Assembly (NCBI GenBank): GCA_017473345.1
Contig: JAFULL010000002.1
Span: 1-38,872, forward strand
Length of the DNA: 38,872 nt
Direction: 5' to 3'
Source of the DNA: Clostridia bacterium
GTDB lineage: Bacteria > Bacillota > Clostridia > Christensenellales > Aristaeellaceae
Part shown: positions 32,143 to 38,872 of the stretch, in pieces
How the letters are laid out: each line of letters begins with the position of its first letter
How positions within the stretch are numbered: position 1 is the stretch's first letter
Notes under the pieces: model-generated
What the model was told of the DNA's origin: nothing
Seen by the model: only the letters and a program-made list of their open reading frames with translations
Databases searched by the model: none
Position numbers and translations under genes: made by a program

Positions 32143-33041
32143 ATGCTCACCCCTCGGAATTTGCGACTTAAAGCATTGGAAAGCAGAACCATCAGCAAGC
32201 CAACTACGCTGTTGAACAAACCCGCTGCCGCGCCCAGACTGTATTCCATCTTTCCAAGGCCAAAACGGTATACATAAGTGCCAATGACATCGGCAACCTC
32301 GTAAACCACAGGATTATACATAACCAGAATTTGCTGGGTGCCTGCATCCAGCAGCCAGCCTACACGAATGATAAGCAGCATCACAACCGTTGGCATAATC
32401 GAAGGAATGGTAATATGCCGAATTTTTCCAAGACGACCAGCGCCGTCAATAGAGGCTGCTTCATAGAGATCAGGATTAATGGATGCGATGGCGGCTATAT
32501 ATACAATCGCGTTCCAACCGCTTTCTTTCCAGCCTGATGAAAAGATCAAAATTGACCTAAACCAAGTATTGGAGACCAGAAAACCAATGGATTCCCCACC
32601 AAGTGCATTGATGACGCGGTTCATCAGGCCTCCGGAGACGGAGAAAAAGTTGTTCATCAAAGTTGCTACCACAACCCAGGAGAAAAAATGAGGAATGTAA
32701 ATGACAGTTTGCACGAAACGCTTGTAGACAACGGACCGCAGTTCATTCAAGATCAATGCAACGATAATTCCCATTGGAAAGAGCAAAACGATTTTTAGGG
32801 CGCTGATGACCAGCGTGTTTCTGAATACCTGAAGAAAGTCCCTTGAAGAGAACAAACGCTGAAAATTTTGCATTCCGACGAATTTGCTGTTTTCAATGCC
32901 GGCAAAGATATCAAACTTCTGGAAAGCAATGAACAGGCCACGCATTGGATAGTAGCGGAATACAAGTAAAACAATCAAAGCGGGCAGCAAAAAGATATAA
33001 TAGCCCAAGCTGTCCTTCATTTTAAGCTTGCCTTTGAACAT
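32136..33041 (-). CDS. Carbohydrate ABC transporter permease (CUT1, LplB/YteP-like)
   Basis: A 301-residue permease of the MalF-like partner type (GYYIFLLPALIVLLVFRYYP near the start) with the EAA loop LYEAASIDGAGRLGKIRHIT followed by IPSIMPTVV. Its end GLLMVLLSNALSRKFRGVSIW is characteristic of the LplB group, which serves oligosaccharides from pectin and other polysaccharides. Ribosome binding site AAAGGAGG before the start; it overlaps the next permease gene, indicating coupled translation. Confidence 0.93.
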   Translation of the reverse strand: MFKGKLKMKDSLGYYIFLLPALIVLLVFRYYPMRGLFIAFQKFDIFAGIENSKFVGMQNFQRLFSSRDFLQVFRNTLVISALKIVLLFPMGIIVALILNELRSVVYKRFVQTVIYIPHFFSWVVVATLMNNFFSVSGGLMNRVINALGGESIGFLVSNTWFRSILIFSSGWKESGWNAIVYIAAIASINPDLYEAASIDGAGRLGKIRHITIPSIMPTVVMLLIIRVGWLLDAGTQQILVMYNPVVYEVADVIGTYVYRFGLGKMEYSLGAAAGLFNSVVGLLMVLLSNALSRKFRGVSIW

Positions 33042-33056
33042 GCCGTCCTCCTTTCA

Positions 33057-33088
33057 CAACACCTCGGAGATTGCTCTCCGAGGTGTTG
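33057..33088 (-). promoter_or_regulatory. Hairpin between solute-binding protein and permease genes
   Basis: A 14-bp perfect stem CAACACCTCGGAGA/TCTCCGAGGTGTTG with loop TTGC, with no long T run after it. A stem here commonly protects the binding-protein mRNA or partly terminates, raising its level over the permeases. Confidence 0.65.
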
Positions 33089-33130
33089 AAAAGTATATTG
33101 TAAATGGGAAACAGGCGAATGGTTTACAAG

Positions 33131-34627
33131 TTAGGGCATTTCGAAGGTCAGGTACCAGTTGTTGTAGTCTTCCGTCAGTTCTTTACCGCCATTATTCATC
33201 CACTCCTCGGTAAACGCGTCAAAATCACTGACTTCCAGAGAACCGGCCACGATCTTCACGCACTCATCGTTGAACATGGTGTTGAGAGAGGAGAGGTTAA
33301 CGGTGGAATCAAACGCGGGCGCATAGTTGGTAATCTCACCGACACCATGCTTGCTGAACGCATCGGTCATGTTCATGGTGCTCCACGCATCCCAGTACTC
33401 CGCACGTTTCTTAACGCGCAGCTTCCAGTACTCGGAATACACCTCGTTGGGGGAGCCGGTACGCAAGTTAACAGAATTGCCGCGCTCATTGACGAAGGTG
33501 GGATTGATGGGCCACCTGTCGCCATTTTCATCGACGGTGTAGTGAGTGCCTTCCTCGCCGATAATATAGGTGCGGAAGATTTCCTCGTCAAGCTTAATTT
33601 CGAAGTAATTCAGCACATGCTCTACATTTTCGCATACAGCGGGAATAAAGCAGATGCGATCAAAGCCGCCAGCATTGTAGCCGATAGCGCGCTGCCCGTC
33701 GGGGCCCTGTACAGGCGGCAGATAGGCAATTTCCGCGTCGGGCTGCAACTCAATCATAGCGTCGCCGTAGCTGTCGCAATCCCAGTAGTTGAGCACAGCA
33801 GCAGCGGCTTTACCGGTAGACCACTTCTCAAACACATTGGCATTCTGGTTGGCAGCGAATTCAGGATCGATCAAGCCTTCCTGATACAAGTCCTTTACAT
33901 ACTGCAGATAGGCCTTGGTGTTCTCGTCAGCAGCTGCCGCTACGAGCTTATTATCGGCGTTCACATTCCAGCTATTGGGAATGCCAAAGGCACCTGCAAT
34001 TCCGGGCAGGACGATGTTTGCGGGGGTCAGTGTGAGCGGGATGATATCGTCGCCCAGCGTCGCGAATTTGCGAAGAAGCTCAGTGAACTCTTCTGTTGTA
34101 TCGGGCATTTCGGTAACGCCGACCTTTTCCATGTAGTCCTTGCGCAGGAAGATGCAGGTGTTGATGGAACCCTTGCCGTCGAAAGCAGGGTTCTGCATGC
34201 CGATAGCATACAGGCCGTCTTCGTAAGTGAAGGAAGAACGCTCATAATCATTGATGGCAGCATCCAGCTTGGGCGTGTACTGCAGCCAGTCGTTCAGGTT
34301 AACCAGTGCGCCGGCCTTCGCAAAACGCATGACCTGATCCAGGGAGCCAGCGACAATGAAATCGTAATATTCATTGCCGGCAATTACCATGTTCAGCTTG
34401 TCCGCAGAGTTGGAGGCAGGAAGCATGTCGTACTCAACTTTGTAGCCGGTTGCTTCCTCAAGATAGGCGGCGGCAGGATAAGTGTTGTAATCCGCATTGG
34501 CATTGATGAGCAGTGCGCGCAGTACCGGCTTGTCGCCAGCGGGAACCATGCTTGCAATGCCGCCTTCAGCGCATGCCACAGAAGCGAGCATAACAAGCGC
34601 CATGAGCAGAACCAGGACCTTTTTCAT
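33131..34627 (-). CDS. Extracellular solute-binding protein of a CUT1 sugar transporter (LplA-like)
   Basis: A 498-residue exported protein. Signal peptide MKKVLVLLMALVMLASVACA; the ACAE stretch may be a signal peptidase I site, and the Cys could instead be lipidated, though the lipobox is poor. The mature part is a periplasmic-binding-type fold of the size seen with LplA/YtcQ. Strong AAAGGAGG binding site. First gene of the operon SBP-permease-permease-oxidoreductase, divergent from the two-component system; GAGAC-N5-GTCTC (34648-34662) just upstream may be an operator. Confidence 0.9.
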   Translation of the reverse strand: MKKVLVLLMALVMLASVACAEGGIASMVPAGDKPVLRALLINANADYNTYPAAAYLEEATGYKVEYDMLPASNSADKLNMVIAGNEYYDFIVAGSLDQVMRFAKAGALVNLNDWLQYTPKLDAAINDYERSSFTYEDGLYAIGMQNPAFDGKGSINTCIFLRKDYMEKVGVTEMPDTTEEFTELLRKFATLGDDIIPLTLTPANIVLPGIAGAFGIPNSWNVNADNKLVAAAADENTKAYLQYVKDLYQEGLIDPEFAANQNANVFEKWSTGKAAAAVLNYWDCDSYGDAMIELQPDAEIAYLPPVQGPDGQRAIGYNAGGFDRICFIPAVCENVEHVLNYFEIKLDEEIFRTYIIGEEGTHYTVDENGDRWPINPTFVNERGNSVNLRTGSPNEVYSEYWKLRVKKRAEYWDAWSTMNMTDAFSKHGVGEITNYAPAFDSTVNLSSLNTMFNDECVKIVAGSLEVSDFDAFTEEWMNNGGKELTEDYNNWYLTFEMP

Positions 34628-34784
34628 TTGGGATACCTCCTTTTTTGAGACGGTTTGTCTCTGTTAATACAATCATAAACAAATTCAGTTTCTGATCAAA
34701 GCACCAATATTATGAATTCTGCTCCAATATTACCTTGTTTGTCTGTTTTGCCATAAAACCGATGCTTTTACACATTCTGAATGC

Positions 34785-34790
34785 TATAAT
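34785..34790 (+). promoter_or_regulatory. Extended -10 promoter for the two-component genes
   Basis: TGCTATAAT forms an extended -10 box (TATAAT at 34785-34790) without a clear -35, 32 bp before the regulator start. The lack of -35 fits activator-dependent or extended -10 transcription. Confidence 0.5.
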
Positions 34791-34821
34791 ATGAACACCA
34801 ACAGAAAAGGCAGGAAGCAAC

Positions 34822-36405
34822 ATGTACCGCTTATTGATTGTCGATGATGAAAAACAATCCCGGATTGGCCTAGCCTCATGGAGCGGATGGCACGATCTGA
34901 GCATCCAGATTATTGGCTGTGCAGAAAATGGCAAAGAAGCGCTTAAAATGGTGGATCGCTTGCTGCCTGACATAATTCTCACCGATGTAAAAATGCCGGA
35001 AATGGACGGGCTGTCCTTTGCGGAGCAGCTACGCAAGCAGGAACTTCCAACGCGAATTGTTTTTATCAGCGGATACGACGATACGCCATATTTGAAGAAA
35101 GCTTTTAAATTGAATGCTTGTGACTATCTGCTCAAGCCTTTGGATATGGAAGAACTGCATGCGTGCATGTTCAAGATTGTCAGCGAGATCTCTGCAAGTC
35201 AAAGCCAAACTGCCTACCTTACAAAAGCTTTGGACAATTATTCTCGCGGACTGCTGGAATTCAAAACTTCAATTATTGAGCATGCCCTTTATTTGGGCGG
35301 TACGTCCGCCGAACTCAAGCAAATCCAGCAACATATCGACGAATTGCCTGAAAAAGGCTATATGATTTCTTTCTTTGCCTACCATCAGGATTCACAGAAG
35401 TGCGGACAGTTTCTGATTGACCTGTTACAGGCATCTCCTGAAATTTCCTATGCTACCCGGCTTTCGTCTGTTGAATATAAGTATTCGGCATATCTGGAAT
35501 GCCCAGAAGAAAAAGTACGTGAATATGTTTCCAAACATATAGCCATGCTGATGTCTCATGGGTATATGCCCTGTACTGTGGGAGTCAGTCGTTGGATAGG
35601 CTGCTTTGAACGAATCCGTGAAGCACTTGCGGAAGCACAGATAGCAGCCCAGCAATGTCTGTATCTTCCGGTTGGAAGCATTGCAGTCTATAAGGAAGCA
35701 TTCAACACTTGCGCAGACGAAAGCGCCCTGTTGGCTGAGTTTGTGCCGGATACCCAGCTGACCAGTATATTTGATAATGATGCAGATTCTTTCGATAGCT
35801 GGTTTATGAAGGAAACAGAGCGTTTGGCCAATGCGCATATCACCAATCGCGCGGCATGCATCCAGCGTTTCAAAGAAATTCTGCATAACGTATTTGAACT
35901 TTTACCCGAAGCCTTCCGAACAGATGAGGCGACAGAGCTGACCGAGCATACGGCTGTACAGCGGCTTCAAAATATGTATTGTCTTGAACAGTTCAGCGTT
36001 CATGTTCTAAAATATGTACACGATATTCACGCTATTCTCCACATGAGCAGCAATCAGGCATCACGGACTATCATCAAGCGCGCCTGCGAGTACATTCAGG
36101 CAAATTACCAGAATGAGATCACGATTGTGCAGCTAGGGAAAGCCGTCAGCATGTCGCCGACCTATTTGTGCGCTTTGTTCAAAAGCCAGACTGGCGTTAC
36201 AATCGGAAACTACATCCGCCAATGCAGATTAGAAAAAGCTGCAGAACTGCTGTCAAAGACCGACACAAAATTATACGATATCGCTCTTGCCGTTGGATAC
36301 CAGAACCCCAGTTATTTCTCCAAACTGTTCCGAAACCACTACCATCTGACACCATCTGTGTACAGAGAACGTTTTGCAGCAGGTGATATGAATGAAAAAG
36401 AATAA
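34822..36405 (+). CDS. Response regulator with AraC-type output domain (YesN-like)
   Basis: A 527-residue regulator. Receiver domain 1-120: acidic pair D8/D9, phospho-acceptor D55 in IILTDVKMPEMDG, S83 and K105. A middle region (130-410) has no recognised motif. The C-terminal 100 residues carry the AraC double helix-turn-helix (ITIVQLGKAVSMSPTYLCAL; LYDIALAVGYQNPSYFSKLF) ending LTPSVYRERF. YesN-type regulators activate sugar uptake operons, here the divergent transporter. Preceded by CAGGAAGC. Its end overlaps the kinase start by 14 bp. Confidence 0.92.
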   Translation: MYRLLIVDDEKQSRIGLASWSGWHDLSIQIIGCAENGKEALKMVDRLLPDIILTDVKMPEMDGLSFAEQLRKQELPTRIVFISGYDDTPYLKKAFKLNACDYLLKPLDMEELHACMFKIVSEISASQSQTAYLTKALDNYSRGLLEFKTSIIEHALYLGGTSAELKQIQQHIDELPEKGYMISFFAYHQDSQKCGQFLIDLLQASPEISYATRLSSVEYKYSAYLECPEEKVREYVSKHIAMLMSHGYMPCTVGVSRWIGCFERIREALAEAQIAAQQCLYLPVGSIAVYKEAFNTCADESALLAEFVPDTQLTSIFDNDADSFDSWFMKETERLANAHITNRAACIQRFKEILHNVFELLPEAFRTDEATELTEHTAVQRLQNMYCLEQFSVHVLKYVHDIHAILHMSSNQASRTIIKRACEYIQANYQNEITIVQLGKAVSMSPTYLCALFKSQTGVTIGNYIRQCRLEKAAELLSKTDTKLYDIALAVGYQNPSYFSKLFRNHYHLTPSVYRERFAAGDMNEKE

Positions 36406-38050
36406 GCAGTTAACCTGGCTGTTTCTTGCCATGTTTCTCATTCCGCTGTGTTTAAGCTATTTTCTCATGATGATGCTCTCTGCAGAAAACGAAAAACTGA
36501 AAACGCTCGAAAATCAAGTATTGCTGGCTGCAACTGCGCTTGATGACCGGCTGTCCGTGAGTAAAACGCTGCTTGGCATGTTTACTTCTGACTGGTCCGT
36601 ACGCGAATATTACAGCATTCCAAAGGCAGATCGGGAGATCAATGATGAAATAGACGAACTTAACAACCTGCGCAAACGGCTGATGCTGTTTGAAAAGTAC
36701 GATTATGTGCACAAACTAAGGATCTATGTTCCTGAAACAAAGTTTTATAGAAAAGAAGGTATTCAGTTTTTCCCGCTCTCTCAGTTGGAGGAAGAACCCG
36801 TTTATAGTAGCATCAGTTCAGAGATTGCGATCACCCTTCCCTATGAAAGAGATTTTCTGGGGGAAGGAAAGCACCATGTAATCTCCCTCTATCAGTCAAT
36901 TGCACACAAGGATTTACTATCCAGAATGGTCGGTATGGCGTCACTCGATCTAGACTGTAGCCGTCTGTTTGAGCTGATTCAGCAATACATACCAACGATT
37001 CCCTGTCAGATTCTCTCCTATTCCGACGGCAGTATGATTTTCGACTTTGGACTCGATGTTTCTTTTGACAATTCGGTTTATCAGTCACTGGATTCGGAGC
37101 GTAATTATACATTCGTTGACAAGGGAAAACTGTATATGCTCTACCAGTTCAGTTCCACTGATTGGGTAATGATCTCGCGACTAGGAAACAGGCAGTTTAT
37201 TTTTTCTTCCACGTCAAACAATACCAGTCTATTGATGCTCTTTTTAGCTCTTATCATCTTTATCATTACTGCCATTTTCATCACAAACAGCGTGACTTCA
37301 CGGATTTCATCGCTGGTGCAAACAACACAAAGAAAAAACGCGCTCGAACGCCATGGCTTGTTTAAGAGCCTGGACGCTGCCATCATTGAGGTGCAGGATC
37401 TGATGGCCAAGCGCGAAGCAGCCATCCGAGAGCAGGAAGAATCGCGGCTGCGCCTTCTTCAGGCACAGATTAATCCTCATTTTCTGTACAATTCCATGGA
37501 TCTTCTCCGCTGGATGATCGTCAACAACGAAAAGGAGCATGCAGCCAGCCTTGTCATAGCCATGTCCAAGTATTTCCGTCTGGTTCTTTCGCAAGGAAAG
37601 GATATTATTCCGCTAAAAGAAGAAGTAGAACTGACCAAATTGTATGTACAATTGCAAAAGCATTGCCAAAATGACTCCATTCATGTGGAATATACTATTC
37701 AAGAAGAGGCGCTACCATGTCTGATACCCAAGATGTGCTTACAACCATTGGTTGAAAATGCTCTTGTTCATGGTCTCGATTATAGCAAATCAGGAAGCTT
37801 GTTCATTGACGCTGAACTGACAGACGATGACGACTTGCAGATTAGTGTGACCGATACTGGAAAGGGATTGGACACAGAGAAAATCAAGCGCATTCTGGAA
37901 GGAAATGAACAGTCCAAATCCTTTGGTCTCTTCAATGTCCAACAGCGCATACGGCTTTTCTCTGGAGATGAAAAATACGGAATAACCGTCGAATCTGAGG
38001 ATAATAGATATTCAATCATTACACTGCTTATCAAAACAAAAAGATCCTAG
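36392..38050 (+). CDS. Sensor histidine kinase (YesM/LytS-like)
   Basis: A 552-residue membrane kinase. First membrane segment about 8-28, an extracellular sensor region of about 250 residues, second segment about 280-299, then a cytoplasmic linker and the His_kinase domain with QAQINPHFLYNSMDLL (phosphorylated H363), and an ATPase domain with CLQPLVENALVHGL and VTDTGKGLD. Translation is coupled to the response regulator. It should sense an extracellular sugar, directly or with the binding protein. Confidence 0.92.
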   Translation: MKKNKQLTWLFLAMFLIPLCLSYFLMMMLSAENEKLKTLENQVLLAATALDDRLSVSKTLLGMFTSDWSVREYYSIPKADREINDEIDELNNLRKRLMLFEKYDYVHKLRIYVPETKFYRKEGIQFFPLSQLEEEPVYSSISSEIAITLPYERDFLGEGKHHVISLYQSIAHKDLLSRMVGMASLDLDCSRLFELIQQYIPTIPCQILSYSDGSMIFDFGLDVSFDNSVYQSLDSERNYTFVDKGKLYMLYQFSSTDWVMISRLGNRQFIFSSTSNNTSLLMLFLALIIFIITAIFITNSVTSRISSLVQTTQRKNALERHGLFKSLDAAIIEVQDLMAKREAAIREQEESRLRLLQAQINPHFLYNSMDLLRWMIVNNEKEHAASLVIAMSKYFRLVLSQGKDIIPLKEEVELTKLYVQLQKHCQNDSIHVEYTIQEEALPCLIPKMCLQPLVENALVHGLDYSKSGSLFIDAELTDDDDLQISVTDTGKGLDTEKIKRILEGNEQSKSFGLFNVQQRIRLFSGDEKYGITVESEDNRYSIITLLIKTKRS

Positions 38051-38084
38051 CAATCAAAACCTTTCACCTCGTTTTAAAATAAAA

Positions 38085-38112
38085 AACCAGATGCCTTAAA
38101 GTGCATCTGGTT
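38085..38112 (-). terminator. Terminator of the small integrase-like gene
   Basis: AACCAGATGC/GCATCTGGTT stem followed by TTTTTT on the minus strand, about 40 bp past that gene's stop. It also lies after the kinase gene on the plus strand. Confidence 0.82.
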
Positions 38113-38152
38113 CATCATTATCTTCTCACAGTATCCGGAAACGTATCTCTGA

Positions 38153-38425
38153 CTATCCCTCCTTCTTCATGTAGTTGAAGAAGGTCTTGAACACCTTGAG
38201 AAGATCATTAATATACCTCGGCTTCCGGCCTTTGTCGTCCATCGACACCAGAAACTGCTTCACGTGGAAGATCCGCACTTCTTCCACCTGATTGATCTTG
38301 AATTCTGCTTCCAGATACCGTTGAAAATACCGCAGCTGTTTCTGATAATTGCTGATCGTCTTATCAGACAGCTTCCTCGCCCGACAGTCAAACCCATACT
38401 CCAGAATCGCGTCATTAAAGTGCAT
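38153..38425 (-). CDS. Stand-alone SAM-like core-binding domain of a tyrosine integrase (90 aa)
   Basis: A 90-residue protein resembling the N-terminal core-binding (SAM-like) domain of phage and XerCD-type recombinases: a run of helices including LSDKTISNYQKQLRYFQRYL and INDLLKVFKTFFNYMKKEG. It ends with TAG exactly where the catalytic domain would begin; no Arg, His-X-X-Arg or Tyr catalytic block exists in this window. The start ATG 38425 has AGAGGGG seven bases upstream, inside the stem of the gap terminator copy. A terminator follows, so it has the boundaries of a small gene, not of random debris. It could still be a decayed integrase, or a regulator or adaptor. Confidence 0.7.
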   Translation of the reverse strand: MHFNDAILEYGFDCRARKLSDKTISNYQKQLRYFQRYLEAEFKINQVEEVRIFHVKQFLVSMDDKGRKPRYINDLLKVFKTFFNYMKKEG

Positions 38426-38427
38426 AC

Positions 38428-38469
38428 AAAAACCCCTCTTTCCTTGACAAAAGCCAATGGAAAGAGGGG
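38428..38469 (-). terminator. Terminator copy behind the restored gap gene
   Basis: CCCCTCTTTCC/GGAAAGAGGGG, the same arms as at 29384-29417 but with a 15-nt loop, followed by TTTTT. It lies 124 bp past the gap stop and directly before the small integrase-like gene, so gap read-through would transcribe that gene. Confidence 0.8.
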
Positions 38470-38541
38470 AAAACGTTTATCGTACCAGTGGTGCTTCCAG
38501 TGTTGGAAGCCTACCGTACCAAATCAACATTTTACGTACCA
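38470..38541. repeat. Right-arm CGTACCA sites
   Basis: Three CGTACCA sites in one orientation: 38481-38487 (within the 18-bp repeat shared with the left end), 38515-38521 and 38535-38541. A GCTTCCA/TGGAAGC inverted repeat lies between the first two. They sit between the gap stop and terminator. Confidence 0.6.
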
Positions 38542-38590
38542 GACGAGATTCTCAGTTTGACCTCAGAACCCGCAAAGCCTTACAAGTCAA

Positions 38591-38872
38591 TTAGTTCAGC
38601 TCAGCGAAGTACTTGATGGTGCGAACCATCTGAGAGGTGTAGCTGTTCTCGTTGTCGTACCAGGACACGACCTGCACCTGATAGGTATCCTCGTCGATCT
38701 TGGCGACCATGGTCTGGGTGGCATCGAACAGAGAGCCGTAGGTCATGCCGATGATATCGGAAGACACCAGCTGCTCCTCGGTGTAGCCGAAGGAAGCGGA
38801 AGAAGCGGCCTTCATAGCGGCGTTGATGGACTCCTTGGTCACATCCTGGCCCTTAACAACGGCAACCAGCAG
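38591..38872 (-). CDS. gap: Glyceraldehyde-3-phosphate dehydrogenase, C-terminal part (gene enters from the right)
   Basis: The last 93 codons of gap, continuing beyond the window. Sequence such as [38 protein letters not shown] and [11 protein letters not shown] is unmistakable GAPDH. The protein ends at FAELN with a TAA stop; the displaced copy at 29446 continues with ESVW, so the C terminus was altered by the insertion. Bases 38594-38686 are the right-hand attachment repeat. The enzyme is the central glycolytic dehydrogenase and remains presumably intact. Confidence 0.95.
   Translation of the reverse strand: MLVAVVKGQDVTKESINAAMKAASSASFGYTEEQLVSSDIIGMTYGSLFDATQTMVAKIDEDTYQVQVVSWYDNENSYTSQMVRTIKYFAELN
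38654..38671. repeat. Putative recombination core, right copy
   Basis: GTCGT-ACCAGGAC-ACGAC, identical to 29521-29538, within the living gap gene. Confidence 0.55.

Larger units (their letters stand above)
29461..38686. mobile_element. Integrated element in the 3' end of gap, about 9.1 kb, non-autonomous
   Basis: Bounded by 93-bp direct repeats of the gap 3' end (29461-29553 and 38594-38686). The arrangement is that left by a tyrosine integrase acting on a gene end: the gene is restored by an element-borne copy and the original end lies at the far side. Contents: FAD oxidoreductase, two permeases, solute-binding protein, two-component system and a lone integrase N-terminal domain. No catalytic recombinase, relaxase, transfer or replication gene is present. 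Base composition is lower in GC than the neighbouring pheST-GH20 region. CGTACCA repeats lie at both ends. Confidence 0.82.

Noticed and set aside
33104..34648. Plus-strand open frame opposite the solute-binding protein gene
   Set aside because: Antisense shadow; the minus-strand gene has a signal peptide, strong binding site and operon context.
29461..38686. Transposon or insertion sequence as cause of the insertion
   Set aside because: No transposase, no terminal inverted repeats and no short target duplication; the long gap-derived direct repeats fit site-specific recombination.

Overview
The window looks like chromosome from a GC-rich, Gram-positive, anaerobic clostridial bacterium, probably gut-associated. 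The reasons are a fused ispH/S1 gene, a T-box leader in front of pheST, TTGACA/TATAAT promoters, AAGGAGG-type ribosome binding sites, and a YesMN/Lpl-type sugar uptake system without its own ATPase. I cannot name a species from sequence alone.

Layout. 1-2893 (minus): cmk-plsC fusion followed by the ispH-S1 fusion, transcribed from a recognisable promoter. 2899-3155 (minus): a 6S RNA gene with its own promoter and terminator. 3235-4518 (minus): fucO-like lactaldehyde/alcohol reductase with a strong 5'-end palindrome. 4601-5976: an AT-rich islet of three unannotated tiny cysteine-rich (zinc-ribbon-like) proteins and a 142-residue protein in one operon, facing a divergent XRE regulator, with an operator-like palindrome on the operon promoter. 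5982-10358 (minus): MBOAT acyltransferase, DHHW/AlgX-like protein and an RCC1-repeat protein, a likely envelope polysaccharide O-acylation cassette. 10394-11206 (minus): a secreted protein of unknown function.

11261-15242 (plus): T-box leader, pheS, a mosaic of small hairpins, pheT, and a 42-bp perfect palindrome. 15289-29351: M20 peptidase, a membrane-anchored unknown, AGE-type sugar epimerase, MarR plus multidrug-type ABC exporter, an SH3-domain secreted protein, GH20 hexosaminidase, an AraC regulator divergent from a DUF6259-like glycosidase candidate, an EamA transporter and a GT-C-type membrane glycosyltransferase.

29461-38686 is the most interesting part: an integrated element of about 9.1 kb in the 3' end of gap (glyceraldehyde-3-phosphate dehydrogenase). 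The last 93 bp of gap occurs twice as direct repeats (92/93 identical), one as the end of the living gene at the right edge and one as an orphan fragment at 29461-29553. Between them lies lower-GC cargo: a YesMN-type two-component system, a CUT1 solute-binding protein with two permeases, and an FAD-dependent oxidoreductase. The only recombinase-related gene is a 90-residue protein that matches just the N-terminal SAM-like core-binding domain of a tyrosine recombinase. CGTACCA repeats sit at both ends and inside the putative crossover core, which lies in the most conserved codons of gap. The gap terminator stem is also duplicated, and the small integrase-like gene starts right behind the right-hand copy, using the terminator stem as its ribosome binding site. 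This looks like a non-autonomous, gap-targeting cargo element.
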